Shown piece after piece: positions 1-11,345 of a DNA stretch of 64,000 nt; positions within the stretch are counted from its first letter, which is position 1; each line of letters begins with the position of its first letter. The position numbers were made by a program, and so were the translations under genes. Source of the DNA: Reticulitermes speratus (lineage: Eukaryota > Arthropoda > Insecta > Blattodea > Rhinotermitidae); NCBI GenBank assembly GCA_021186555.1, contig JAJKFL010000427.1:23051238-23115237 (forward strand), read 5' to 3'. The notes beneath the pieces are model-generated. The model was not told where the DNA came from. It was given only the letters and a program-made list of their open reading frames with translations, and ran no database searches.

Positions 1-39
1 GACAACACTTCTTCCTCAAGTGGTGAATTCATATGGAAG
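1..39 (+). CDS. Partial exon of host gene (exon a, cut by window start)
   Basis: The window opens inside an exon reading DNTSSSSGEFIWK in frame 1, followed directly by a good donor, GTATGT, at 40-45. The exon ends in phase 0, which matches the phase-0 acceptor of the next exon at 9400. It belongs to the same acidic, Ser-rich tail as the six exons downstream. The intron that follows would be about 9.4 kb and is filled with repeats. The upstream limit cannot be seen. Splicing is inferred from sequence only. Confidence 0.55.
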
Positions 40-442
40 GTATGTACATGGGATGGGTATGTTTGTAGATTGTGTGTTTGTAGGAAATGAGATGTTCATG
101 GTTCAGTGGTACAGAGTAGGCAAGGAGCATTGAGGGACTGGAGGTAAGACTGTGTATCCTGCACAATGGATGGTGAACTTTTTTAGTGCCTGATGCCAAA
201 CGAATATGAGGAATTTGTTACCAATTAGATTTAGTGTCAGCATCCTTTTTACTCCTGTACTCCCTGGTGCACTTAATGAGATATTTGCTGCTGTACATTT
301 GCTACACACTTCTGCAGTTCTCAACTGTGCATGGTTTTGAGAGCCACACCAGCTGCACTCATTTTGTTTCTGAAACAGCTTCTTAATTTGGACTTGTTTA
401 AGTCATAGTTTGAAATAACTAACAAGATAATACACACATTAA

Positions 443-672
443 CCTTTTAAAAACTTTAGTTTACATTTGCAAAAACACACCTAGAAATTCATTTTATATA
501 TTTGGGCAACAAGAAAATTTACTGCATTTTTAAGACATGCTGCATAATCTCTGTTGTATTTGCCACAATATGCCGTTCATTTCATAATTTTATCATTTTC
601 TGTTCAAATAATACTTGCATTTTTCATAAACCATGTGCTGAAATTTAAATACCCACCCCAGTAGGGTAAAGG
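443..672 (+). mobile_element. piggyBac-like MITE, copy 1
   Basis: A 230-bp element starts CCTTTTAAA and ends TAAAGG, and is flanked on both sides by TTAA (439-442 and 673-676). It has no coding capacity. Three related copies lie at 1662-1887 (inverted), 4689-4898 and 14015-14219. They share an interior containing 'gcaacaagaaaatttactgc' and 'ttcataaaccatg'. TTAA flanks and CCTTT termini suggest mobilisation by a piggyBac-type transposase. Confidence 0.6.
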
Positions 673-718
673 TTAAATCAAATAGCTGTGTACACTATGG
701 TTGGGATATCCCAACTAG

Positions 719-860
719 TTTATTGTAGCTGAGCTATTATCAAGGAATTTGATACAAATTGACAAGTGGAAATACCAGGAGTTTACAAATGTGACAATAT
801 AAAAGTGATAAATTAATTTAAGATAAAATTATAAAATCCATGATTAAAACCAATGTATGT
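719..860 (+). repeat. Inverted repeat arm paired with 1600-1981
   Basis: About 140 bp here recur in inverse orientation at 1600-1661 plus 1888-1981. The second copy is split by the MITE at 1662-1887. This copy keeps the empty site: a single TTAA near 815 where the partner carries the MITE. Confidence 0.6.
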
Positions 861-865
861 AAAAG

Positions 866-1138
866 GTAAAGGTAAAGTTCACCCTAGAACAGGCCATGAA
901 GGCCTAGGTGTAGCTCTACCCTTTCTTTAACCTCGGCACAAGATGGGAGTGAGTGGTCAACACCACGCCCCGGCTGCTTAACCCCCCAGGAAAGACTCGG
1001 TACCCATTGGATAGGGCTGGGTGGGCTGCAGGGCCAGTCTGGATGGTTGGGGAAAACCTTGACCCCACCGGGATTCGATCCGCAGACCGTCCAGCCTGTA
1101 GCAAGTCACAATACCAACTACACTATCATGGCCCACAA
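866..1138 (-). mobile_element. SINE family C (tRNA-derived), antisense
   Basis: On the minus strand a tRNA-like head reads from about 1138, with a B-box-like 'gatcgaatcccggtgg'. A body follows whose end carries 'ggccttcatggcctgttcta'. Related copies are at 17906-18180, 55210-55860 (interrupted), 61340-61450 and, as bodies only, in the U2 spacers. The head looks like a tRNA promoter (A and B boxes) rather than a functional tRNA. Confidence 0.75.
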
Positions 1139-1661
1139 CTGATGTATATTACATCTTAATAATATCTTAGGATCATATGGAGGGTTGTTGTAAAATTGCT
1201 GCTTATGAAGTACATCAGCATCACTGAATGTGCGTCTCGGTCAAGGAATTACAAAACATCAGTCCGAAACCAATTGCCTAGTCTTATGATTAATGTGGAA
1301 GTGTGTTCAAACAGGCATGCAAATATTAATGGCCGAGGTGTAATTTCAACCCAGTTTAACCAAAGTCACTGGTTAAACTGCTGCATGTTGTGATATTATT
1401 CCTTCATTTATTGGATACCTCATAGTGGTGTATCTGAGAAATTTGGTGGGCCATGTGTAGATGGGATGGAATGTGACTCTTATCACTGCATGGCACATTA
1501 ATGTATATGTGGATGTTTGAATGCATCTGACTAGAATTCAGTAATGCTGATCTACTTTAGAAACAGAAGTTTTATTGCAGCTGTCTGCATGATCTTAACA
1601 TATTATTGTGGCATAATACATCGTTTTTAATGATGGATTTTATAATTTTATCTTAAATTAA

Positions 1662-1887
1662 CCTTTAGTTGACCAGGGTTGGTATTTAAATTTCAGTGCA
1701 TGGTTATGAAAAGTGTGAGTATTATTATTTGAACAGAAAAACATAAAATTATGAATTATGGCATTTTGCGGAAAATAGAATGGAGATTGTGCAGCATATC
1801 TTAAAAATGCAGTGAAGTTCCTTGTTGCCTAAATATATAAAGTTAATTTATAGGGGTGTTTTCATGCAAACGCAGGTCTTTAAAAGG
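1662..1887 (-). mobile_element. piggyBac-like MITE, copy 2
   Basis: This is an inverted copy of the 443-672 element. TTAA stands at 1658-1661 and the mutated TTAG follows at 1888-1891. It sits inside the second copy of the inverted repeat whose empty site is at 719-860, so the insertion and target duplication can be read directly from the window. Confidence 0.65.
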
Positions 1888-1989
1888 TTAGTTTGAATGT
1901 CACCTTTATGTAATAATATTTGTAAATTTTGGTACTTCAGCTTGTCATGTTGTATCAAACTCCTTGATAATGGCCCAGCTGGACCCTCT

Positions 1990-3795
1990 CCCCCCCTTCA
2001 AAAAGAAAGACAACAGTTTTTGATGTGGTAAAACAGTCAGGATATTCCACTGTCAGGGTACATAGTTGGTTTGCTTGAGTGACAGCTAAAGTGTACGTGG
2101 TAGAAACAGAACACTACAAGAAGAGACAGTGTTGTGTTTTCTTGTGGCCATCTTTTTCTCAGTAACCATACTTAGTATTTGGAGTGGATACATATTGTAA
2201 GTAGTAACGTATCTACAAAAATGAATTATGGATTTGTGACTTGTTGAACTGTCTAGTGGCTCCTGATGTTAATGTAGACAAAACTGTACTCTTTTGTGCC
2301 AGATAGTATCTCTGGAATCAGTTTATCATCTCTGTCCTAGGGCAGTACTTTTGTTGTGGAGCCTTACAGGATGATGTTTTGTACATCACATTTCATTAAT
2401 GAAGTTTTACAGTATGAAATTACAATGTTGTAAAATGTAAAGTTTTCTCTGTGCTTAATTGAGCACCATGCAGTGAAAGCATGTGGGGGAGGGAGATGTA
2501 GCTTCTAGCCTTCTTAACTTTAATATCAGATGTATGTCAGCTGTTAGCTTAACATCCTGATTGCTTCTTCGGCCCATTGGGAAAAGCCCATGGTACCTAG
2601 AGGATTGGAGACTGGCTGGGCTGAATGCTTTGGAGAATGTAAAATCTCTTAAGTTTCTTGGTCATCCTGCCCATAGCCCAGTCACTATGGGCTGAGGTGT
2701 CCCAGCTACCAGTCATTTTGTTACATGTATGTAACAGTTAATGTTTATAAAAACTATTTTATATTTTGCGACGTTAATTCTCTGCACAGATTGTGTAAAA
2801 ATGTTTTCCACAATTTTGTGTTAACTCATTTTGGATTTTATAAAATCCTGCACAGCATCGCAGGTGACAGACTAATTATGACTACCATCAGAATAAGATC
2901 CTAAAGAAATGTTAGACTGTTATCAATTAAAACATGAGCTATGAATAACTTATGTTCAAGTACTTTCAAATCATTCTACAAGGTCTTTTAAATGAGATGC
3001 GGTGGTATAAGTTTTCAGGCTGTCACAGCAGGTACTGCTCAGAAGAGAGTCTTCTGTTTTGTTAACAAATTTCCTTGATGCCTTTCATCTCATTGTATAT
3101 ACAGTAAATTATTACTGGTTAATGGTCACAGTCCATCATAATTGTTTTGGGGTGGGGGTTGCTTCAGTTTTACAATAAAACTACATGTAGCTTTATTGTG
3201 AAAACAAAGGATTGTGTTTCCAATAAATTGTGTTGGATTGTATGCTTTAACTGGAAAGAAAGTAATAAGTTTCTTCTGATGTGTCAGAGGAGTGTGCTGT
3301 CTTTTTCTTCATGGTGACTGAATTTGGTTCAAGTGGACACTGAAGGCAGTGGGAGTAGAAAACTGTGGCAATGATATCAAAGGGTTGCAGCGATTGTGGC
3401 CAATTGTATAAAGTACACTGGTTTCACAATTCTCACTATTTGTGGGTCTCAAACGGGCTATTTATGTCACTTTGAACTCTCAATTCTTATTAGCTCAGTA
3501 CAAGATCTCTCTTCTTTTCCCTTCCCAAAGCTGTGACTGGTCACCATCGTGGCATCCCTTTTTTACAATCATTGCCTTTCTTGCTCACAGTGACTTCAAG
3601 TATCCACCTGAATCAAATTCAGTTGTGCAGTAGATGGAGGCACCACGTTCCTCCAAAATGTGGGAACAGACTTATTATCTTACACGTTATAATAACCAGA
3701 AGACCATCATTTGAGGAAGATGTGGTATGTTTAAATGCCTGTATTTATTGATGTCTCACACCTTCAGCCCTGGTTCTGACATCACAACACTAACA
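1990..3795. other. Intronic stretch, no gene recognised
   Basis: I see no convincing exon or RNA gene in this part of the presumed first intron. It is AT-rich single-copy-looking sequence, with degraded repeat at 2560-2710. Confidence 0.5.
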
Positions 3796-3808
3796 AATGA
3801 AAACATTT

Positions 3809-4249
3809 AGCAGTATTATAAGCAACAAATGCACTTTTTGTATTTCTGTTACACTTTTACCCTACATATGTTTCGGTTGTGGTCCAGCCATCATCAGGGG
3901 TACACTAGTAGGTTCACTTCACTGGCACTGGTTCATTTGGTATTATCACACGTCATCACAATGTTTGGTTTTTGTCGTTTCTGTTTGCTCTGAATTGAAG
4001 ATTGTGTCTGTCTTGCGTTAAAAGCTTGAGGTATAATACTTGGGTTGTAGATATAAGACAATATCTCGTTGGTGGTATTTAAAGCGTTAAAGTTGTTAAA
4101 ATTGTTGGCAGATGGTTTTGGATGTTGACATCCACGTCCTGTTGTTGCTAGTGTCCTGTCATGGTTGTGGCTGGACCACAGCCTAAACATATGTAGGGTA
4201 AAAGTGTAACAGAAATACAAAAAGTGCATTTGTTGGTTTATAATACTGC
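3809..4249. mobile_element. Foldback element with hammerhead-like arms
   Basis: Arms at 3809-3890 and 4165-4249 are inverted copies sharing 'gcactttttgtatttctgtt' and 'taccctacatatgttt', around a spacer of about 275 bp. The left arm, read on the minus strand, contains a full hammerhead-like sequence (3858-3902). The right arm has the same segment with a damaged core. No open frame was recognised. Penelope-like elements and their retrozyme derivatives are known to carry such ribozymes. Confidence 0.6.
3858..3902 (-). ncRNA. Hammerhead ribozyme-like sequence, type I with minimal stem III
   Basis: Minus strand, in order: stem I strand TACCC, core CTGATGA, a single T, an imperfect stem II (GGCTG/CAACC, one C-A mismatch), GAAAC, palindromic stem III ACATATGT, cleavage triplet GTA, then GGGTA. 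GGGTA pairs perfectly with TACCC. All invariant core bases are present. The stem II mismatch and the unpaired T after the core may weaken activity. Confidence 0.55.
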
Positions 4250-4688
4250 TAATTGAATCAAAATGCACGGTGAAAATAACGTGAAAATGAAAACATATTC
4301 AGAATGTCATTCCTCTACATTCAATACCATCTGCAGATATTGACTGCAACTATTCATAACTACACCCATTGCTTCTTTAGTGATGCTTCCCACAGCATCT
4401 GATTCCTACCGTCTTTTCTTCAACTTGCCATGGGAGTGTCTCTACCAGTAACAAAGTTCTGTCTGTTGGCCTGCATTAAATATGACCTCAGCATTTTGTA
4501 CCATTACCATGTTTTTTATTTATTTATGTACATATATATAATTGATGTTGAATTGTAGTTATTTTTATGATTGATCTTTGTGCAAAATTTTCTGTTGGTT
4601 TATGATTCATAAGGTCACTCAGTTTACTGGATTTCCTCATTTATGGTTCAGTTTTGAAACTTTTTTGCCCAGCCCTGTCTTTTGTAAT

Positions 4689-4898
4689 CTTTTAAAGACC
4701 TGTGAACACACATAAGAAAACACCACTAGAAATGTGTTTTATCAATTTAGGCAACAAGGAAATTTACTGCATTTTAAGACATGTTTTATTTTCCACAAAA
4801 TGCCCTTTATTTCATAATTTTGTCTTTTTATGTTCCAAAAATATGTTTTTCATAAACCATGTGCTAAAATTTAAATACCCACTCTGGTAGGATAAAGG
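4689..4898 (+). mobile_element. piggyBac-like MITE, copy 3
   Basis: It matches copy 1 across most of its length (start 'cttttaaagacc', end 'ataaagg') with several small deletions. Flanks are degraded: TAAT on the left and ATAA on the right. Confidence 0.5.
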
Positions 4899-5128
4899 AT
4901 AAACCCCTCTCATTTAAGGGCAGTGGCAGTCCGGACAAAGTTCCAGGTTGAAAGAAATGGTCATAAATCATGATATGAGACCATTGCTACTTACAATTAA
5001 TGAGTGCTGAGCACTTCTAAATGTAGAACTGAACTACAAACTACACACAAAATGTGTCTACATAACAGAGGCTGACGCTTCTGCTTGACAAGTCAGTTCG
5101 ACTGGTTACTTGTCTCCATTTGTCTGGT

Positions 5129-5285
5129 ATGTGGCACCACATCACTGGGTGATTGGTGCCTGATATTTTGTGATGACATGACAGTCCATTAAGAATCCTT
5201 CACAGACACTTCGACACTTGAATAAGAGACCACTGTGTTATGTTGAAATGTCAAACACCAGTCACCCAGTGATGCAGCACCATGT
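5129..5285. repeat. Short foldback (inverted repeat)
   Basis: The left arm contains 'catcactgggtgattggtg' and the right arm contains its near-complement 'caccagtcacccagtgatg'. The two are separated by about 75 bp. It is probably an old MITE. There is no coding sequence. Confidence 0.5.
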
Positions 5286-6112
5286 CCCAGAAGAACTGGA
5301 TCGCTGCAAAAGCGTAAAAGCTTACACAGGCTATAGCAGGTTGACGTTTGCTACCACTGTCTTTAAAAACAGTGCCACGATGGCTCCCACACGAGTGCTC
5401 ATGTACCTTTTTTTTTTATTGCATAAAGTGCAGCAAGTTAATACATAGTGGAGAGGTTCCCCATCCATCAGAACATTTAATCTCTGAAACTGGTGAACAG
5501 CCTTTATGAAACCGTATTATTCAGTCAACACTAAACGTTGCGAGATAAATTTAATTTTTTTGTGTTTCTGTCATTTGTGGCCCTGTTTCACATAAAGCCC
5601 ATGTTGAACGTATGATTTCTCAAAATTTTGCAACATGGAAAATAATATTTGAAAATTATATGGTGAGTGAATGCAGTGAAGCTTTATTGGGCAACCGGCT
5701 GCGTGAAGATGAAGTTCGTATTAAATATTATTTCCATATGAACATGAGAAAACTTCATTAGAAGTACAGTAATTTCTGATCCTGTGCAGTGGCACAGTAA
5801 GTTTATATCTGCATAACATTGCAAGGATCGCGCTTGGTGTACACGTATCTGCTTTTGTATTAGTCTCACTTTTCATGAGAGAAACTTGATATGTGATTTT
5901 ACTGTTCACCTTACTGCCCTGTTACCTACTCATCAGTTAGCTACTTGACATGGTACTGTAGTTCACATCCAAGTGGAAAACTTTTTTTGGTGTTCTTTCG
6001 TATTTGTTTTCTGAATTACTTTGTAATCCCAATGAATTTTTTCCTTGTTTTTTTAAGACAGTTGTGTTCATGGTTTATTTCAAGCTTCCACCACAGTGTA
6101 AATGAGGTTGTT

Positions 6113-6286
6113 GCTCTTCTGGGATGTTACACAGCATTGATTGGTATAGTTACCGACGTTTTGGGGCAACCTAGTTCCATCTTCAAAGGTCAAGCAGTCC
6201 TGAACTGCTTGACCCTTGAAGATGGTAGTGATAGGTTGTCCTGAAACATTGGTAACCAATCAATGCTGCATAACATCCCAGAAGAG
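6113..6286. mobile_element. Palindromic MITE, family P, copy 1
   Basis: A near-perfect palindrome runs outward from about 6202. Both ends carry 'cttctgggatgtta' or its complement. The right arm holds 'cttgaagatgg' and 'gaaacattggtaacc', the family's hammerhead-like segment. Relatives are at 6467-6614, 24549-24690 and 62363-62556, and degraded ones near 8499-8674, 11250-11345 and 32280-32380. Confidence 0.65.
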
Positions 6287-6466
6287 TGAAGATCTCTCGT
6301 TCGTTATTTCTTATCTTGTTTTGACACAAGTTTGTACATAGTTGTATTACCAAATACACTATATTACAGTGGAATCCTTTTATGTTTCTTGATACTCTTT
6401 TTTTTTTTTTTAAATTTCAATTTCACTGTGAGATTTTAGGCTCTCACAGTGGTGTTGCTGATGATG

Positions 6467-6614
6467 AAGTCTTCTGGGATGTTAACAATGTGGCATAGGG
6501 AACATAGTTTTTGGCATTTTGAAGGATTGTAGTGCCTTCATCTTCATTACAACCCTTTGAAACTTTGAGGACTGGTTACCCAACTACATGGCGTAACGTC
6601 CCAGAAGACATGAA
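6467..6614. mobile_element. Palindromic MITE, family P, copy 2 (degraded)
   Basis: The ends 'cttctgggatgtta' and 'taacgtcccagaag' match the termini of 6113-6286. The interior is diverged but still holds the facing 'cttcat/cattac' arms. Confidence 0.5.
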
Positions 6615-6699
6615 TCTTCAATTTAAGTAATTTCAGTTTTAAATTTCTTCCATTTAAATTTTATTCAGTTTATTGTTCACATTTACTGCCCTGCAGAGA

Positions 6700-8490
6700 A
6701 ACATCAAATGAGGATTTTGCTGTAGTATGTTTTCATATTTCTGTGTGTGTGTGTGTAGTTTAGTCAAATATTAGTTTGTTGTATGTATTTCTGCGTCTTG
6801 TGAAAGAGTAGGTAATTTCTTTGCATTGTGTGTAATATTTGTTGCCTGCACACTTACAGAACATAAAATGAACAAACAAAATATCGTATTGTAGAATATG
6901 TAGAATATATTCCTTTTATTCCATCTTTGGAAGGAAATGGTAATACATTATACCTACAAATCAGCATGGATAGAAGAGTATAGGACCATACACAGTCTGA
7001 CAAATAACGGAGCTCTTTGTTTTAAAAGTATGCTTCCACTAATCATCAGGAAGTGTAGTCACCTACAACGTGTTTTACCTTACAGGTTCATGTGACACTT
7101 GTAGCTGTGTGCCACGCCTGAATACATTCCTAATAGTAATTTTCTGGACATCCTTTCAGTACAGACACTGCAGTGACTTCAATTACTTAATTGATTTAAA
7201 ATGAGATATTTAAAATTGGACATTTAGTTTTGGGAATGACAGGTTAAGTCGGGTCATACAGTGGATGCTGAAATGCTACTGTTAATTTCTAGGCCATAAT
7301 TTCAGTGTGCATTCTGGTTTGTAAATGCAGTAAGCAGAATTATTTTGCAAAACTGCAACAAATTTTTAAATACAAAAGAATATAATTAGAATTATTACAG
7401 GTTGGAGAAGTAGAGACTCATGTGGAGATTTATTTAAGAATCTAAAAGTTCTTCCTCTTCAATCACAATATATACTATCACTTATCTTGTTTGTGGTTAA
7501 CAATGTAAATAAATTCAAATTAAATTCTGATGTCTATAACATAAATACTAGACAAAAATAAAATGTCCAACCTTCATCAAATGTGTCACTATATCTAAAG
7601 GGAGTCTACTCAATTGGCATAAAAGTATTTAGCAGTCTCTCATAAAGTATCAAAAATTTAAGTGATAACCCTAAACAATTTAAATCAGCCCTAAAGAATT
7701 ATATGTATGCTCCTTCAACACTGTAGGTGACTACTTTAATGTAAATAGAGAATGATAAACTAACATCAATCAGTTGTATTGTACCAGCTACTACTGTATG
7801 TATGTAATATTTTCTTGACTTATTCTGTATCCAAGGCATTAACCACTTTTGGATGCATCGAATGTAAATACTATTCAGTTCAATTCAATTCAGAGCACAA
7901 ATCCTCAATGGGCATTTTATTATTGTACATGAAAATTAGTTCCTTACCCTGTGATGAAGAAGTGCTTTAAACACTGCAGCTTTGTTTATAAGTGTATGCT
8001 AAATTTAACATTAAGTGACTATATGTTCCACATATTCTACGTACTGTCAAAGCAAATTGTGTTGTTGGTCACCCTATAGCCACAGAGCTTTTCTCAGCTT
8101 ACAATTATCTGTTGTGTAGTTGTTATTATGGTACCTGCAGACAGAGAGTTGTATGATGAATTCATATGCAGTCAAACACTGATATAGCATCACTGTGTGC
8201 TAATGGCAATTTGTGGTGGTATATAGAAGGTGGCAGTAAATCAGGATACTGTATGATAGGGAAATTCTATGTACAGACTTGCATAGGCGCTATGTGAGGT
8301 TGGGGCTGTACGGGGTTTGGCTGTATGTTTTTATGTCCATTAGCAACTGTTGCAACCAGAGTATATGGACATCGGCTTAATTTTAAGAGATAGTTACAGA
8401 TGTGCGGGAAATTGTTTAGTTTTCATAATAATTAGAGGACCCACATATTAATTTAAATGCAGGTCAACTCCATGAGGTTATTTCCATATT
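6700..8490. other. Intronic stretch, no gene recognised
   Basis: AT-rich sequence with a short (GT)n near 6745. No exon with both splice sites and a compatible frame was recognised. Confidence 0.5.
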
Positions 8491-8498
8491 TGAGCTAC

Positions 8499-8674
8499 AC
8501 TCTTCTGGGATGTGATTCTTTGTACAGCAGATATGTGCCACTGTGTAAGAGGAACTTGCTGCCTTCTGCATCTTGTATCTTAAAGACTGAACCAGCAAGT
8601 TTCTTAACAGCACTGGTATCTGCCTACCAACTTGCCTGGTATGACATCCCAGAGTGCTGTGGCTGTGATTCTCA
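8499..8674. mobile_element. Degraded palindromic MITE, family P
   Basis: Termini 'cttctgggatgtg' and 'gacatcccagag' face each other over about 175 bp. The interior palindrome is largely lost. Confidence 0.4.
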
Positions 8675-8694
8675 TATCACACACACATAAATGA

Positions 8695-9160
8695 ACTGCC
8701 ATTATCAGGTGCATTTGCAAAATTGTGAAAAGTGTCTCTTAGCTTCGTCATGTCTCTGTCTGTCCATCCGCATGGAACAACTAGGCTCCACTGGACGGAT
8801 TTTCATGAGATTTGGTACTTGAGTATTTTTCGAAAATCAGTCGAGAAAATTCAAGTTCCGTTAAAAACTGACATGAATAACAGGTACTTTATGTGAAGAC
8901 CTATGTACAGCTGTGAAAATATCTCACTGAATTCTTCTTAGAATGAGAAGTGTTTCAGACAAAAGTTTTAAAGAAAGTCAAAACACACATTCTGTGTTCA
9001 ATAAATTTTTTTTTTTCAAAAACCGGGCCTTTTTTGAGATTATGTGGAAAAATATGGTAGAGCCAGAAAGGCTACAGGTGACAATATAATACAATGCCTG
9101 CACTTTATATGCTGGGTAACTAAGGCAAGAATACAGACACACATTCAGAATATGTAATAC
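8695..9160 (+). repeat. Dispersed repeat R1, copy 1
   Basis: Roughly 450 bp match 33425-33860 in the same orientation. Shared blocks include 'gaattcttcttagaatgaga' and 'tcaagaaaattcaagtt'-like stretches. No coding frame is kept. It is likely a non-autonomous transposon or a fragment of one. Confidence 0.55.
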
Positions 9161-9399
9161 TTATTGCTTTTTTATGGCAACAGTGGTTATGTGAATGTGG
9201 CTCAATGGCACGTTACACATACTTTGCCTATCTTGTGTTGCTACCTGATGCAGGAAGGATCCATTATCCTACATGTCATATGTTGGTACAAGCTACTGTC
9301 TGTCTGCAGCTGCCTGTTTTTTTTTTCTGTGCTGTGTGTTTCTGATCTGTCCTTCTCTTGGTTTCACTCTGTCTGTCTTTGTGTGCTGGTGACGGGTAG

Positions 9400-9462
9400 G
9401 AGGGGGACAGAGAGTCCTCAGTGAAGGCTGTTGATATTTCTGCAACTTCCAGTACCAGCAAG
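9400..9462 (+). CDS. Host gene exon b
   Basis: A long pyrimidine tract (9316-9390) ends in an acceptor AG at 9398-9399, and the donor GTGAGT starts at 9463. The 63-bp exon reads 21 codons in phase 0, beginning EGDRESSVKAVDIS and ending in a Ser/Thr-rich run. It joins exon a in frame. The acceptor could also be a few bases away, which would break the frame, so this choice is preferred. Confidence 0.6.
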
Positions 9463-9823
9463 GTGAGTGCAATTTTGTCATCATGTTATGTGTGCTTTGT
9501 AAAAAGTAACAGCCCTCAAACTATGAGACCAATTTCTATAAAATTTAGTATGGAAGACACATTAAGCCATTTTTATTTTTGTTTAGGGTGGTTCATTTTA
9601 GTGGCCAGTTTGTGTAAGGGCTTAAATTAATTTTTGTGCTTATCATTTTTTGTTTCTTTCACAGATTTTGATCAAAGTTGATGTCATGTATAAGTGTAAT
9701 TCACTTCAAGGCCCAAATAAACTTTTATGTGTAACTTTTGAATCCTTGTTACTTGTAGATATTACAATATATGGCATTTCTGTAATACAAGGATTACAAC
9801 TATTTATGTTGGATCTCTCACAG

Positions 9824-10006
9824 CCTTATGAGGGCTTGTCTGACTTCCCGATGGAGATGATTGCTGAAGAGGAGGAGGATGAAGATGAAGATGATGATGC
9901 TGATGGCAGCAGCAGTTCTGGTAGTGGCACTGAATTCATTCCTTCAGCATGGAATAGTGAGGCAACACCCAATCGTTCAGCTTTGCGAAGCCCAGACAAG
10001 AAGTCT
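9824..10006 (+). CDS. Host gene exon c, acidic tail
   Basis: The acceptor is CTCTCACAG (ending 9823) and the donor GTGAGT starts at 10007. The exon has 61 codons in phase 0. It starts PYEGLSDFPMEMIAEEEEDE, runs through a stretch of Glu/Asp and a Ser-rich segment, and ends SPDKKS. An upstream acceptor (TTTCACAG ending 9664) is also in frame and open, and would add 53 codons. That added stretch is hydrophobic and unlike the acidic tail, so I treat it as intron or a rare alternative site. Confidence 0.65.
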
Positions 10007-10295
10007 GTGAGTGTTCAGTCTTTTATTTCCTGGTGCAGATTTGTGTCACTATAATATATCTTTGTCTAAATACTATAAAAGATAACTATTATAAAACAGC
10101 TCAGCCAATACAGACCAAGGGTGTCTGAGAGTTGAACAGAATATCTGGGTCTAAGAGAGAAAGGAGTGAGAAAACTGCATAATGTGAGGCTCACAGTTTG
10201 CTCTTTTTCTTCTTCTTCTTCTGCTTCCTTTTTGTGTGCCTCATATTATTAAAGTATTCAGATCAAGAAAAATCCTAATTGGTATACCTGATGCG

Positions 10296-10552
10296 AGCCA
10301 ATCTCGGTGGCCGTGTGGTCTAAGGCATAGGTCTGAAGCCACTTGATTGCTGGGATTGCAGTTTCGAATCCCGCTGAGGGCATGGATGTTCGTCTCGTGT
10401 GTTTGTTGTGTGTTGTGTAGGTAGCAGCCTCTGCACTCGCTCAGAGGAGTCCTAGCATGTGTGTGTGTGCACGCGTGCGTGTGCATGTGATCTAGAAACC
10501 TCAAAAGAAGTAGGCCTTGGCCTGATTTGGACTGTTGCGCCACAGAAAAGAA
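10296..10552 (+). mobile_element. SINE family A (tRNA-derived), copy 1
   Basis: A tRNA-like head 'tcggtggccgtgtggtctaa' is followed by a B-box-like 'gtttcgaatcccgc', a GT-rich body and the family end 'ctgttgcgccacagaaaaga'. It sits in the intron after exon c. Other copies are near 49888, 51953, 52330, 53490, 55269, 58051 and 61550. Confidence 0.75.
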
Positions 10553-10567
10553 AACCTGAGGAGATAG

Positions 10568-10584
10568 GGTGGGGGGGGGGGGGG
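10568..10584 (+). repeat. Poly-G tract
   Basis: A near-uninterrupted run of G directly follows the SINE. Its length is likely uncertain in the assembly. Confidence 0.7.
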
Positions 10585-10936
10585 ATTCTTAGGCTGAGTC
10601 ATGAAGAAATAGTCTGCAAACATGTTGACTGGATATGATCCATTGGCATTGTTGTGAACACAGGTTTCATAAATGCAGATAATGCCTGGACTAGTCACGT
10701 GGCATCTTGCCCTAATGTTTTCCACCTAACATGTTTGTATTCAATTCCTATTACAAGTCCCACTCATTTCATCCTTCATTCAATAACTCCAACAGTATTT
10801 GGTGAAACAGGGTATACGTGATGTGGCATTATTAATATAAACACCTGCATCCAGAAACGAAATACGAGCTGTTTCAGAAGTGTCAGTTTTCCAGAGTTTT
10901 TCATATCATCTGCTTTTGTGCATGCTTTCCACACAG

Positions 10937-10954
10937 GAGGAAGATGATGTCTCT
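10937..10954 (+). CDS. Host gene microexon d (18 bp)
   Basis: An 18-bp open block, GAG GAA GAT GAT GTC TCT (EEDDVS), lies between a strong acceptor (CTTTCCACACAG) and a consensus donor (GTAAGT at 10955). It is phase 0 on both sides, so it can be included or skipped without changing the frame. Its acidic content matches exon c. It could be chance, since the exon is so short. Confidence 0.45.
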
Positions 10955-11249
10955 GTAAGTACCAAGTCACATATAATGCTTTGTTTGTGAAATAAGTAGT
11001 TTATTAACTCTTTTAAATCACAGCAGTAATTAGATGTATAACTTGTTTTAACATTCATCATCTCAGTATTTTGCCAACAGAATATACATACTTATGATTC
11101 ACAAAATAAGCAGTGATTTTTCCTCTGAGCAGCATTAACCAATTGGTGTTTTTAATGCAGATGCAGTTTGGGATTCAAGTCTTCAAGGATGTGATGTGTT
11201 GCTGCGTGAGTGGCTGCAGGCATTCTAAAATGTAGTGCCTTTTTTTTTT

Positions 11250-11345
11250 TTCAGGGATCAAGCAGTCATCTTTTACTGCTTGAACCTGGAAGGTGAAAGC
11301 ATTATGTTCCTTTGAAACATCAGGAACCACTCACCCAAAACAGTT
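11250..11345. mobile_element. Degraded palindromic MITE, family P
   Basis: The short facing arms 'tcaagcagtcatctt' and 'ctgcttgaacctgg', then 'gaaacatcaggaaccactca', match the central part of the family P palindromes. Confidence 0.4.
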
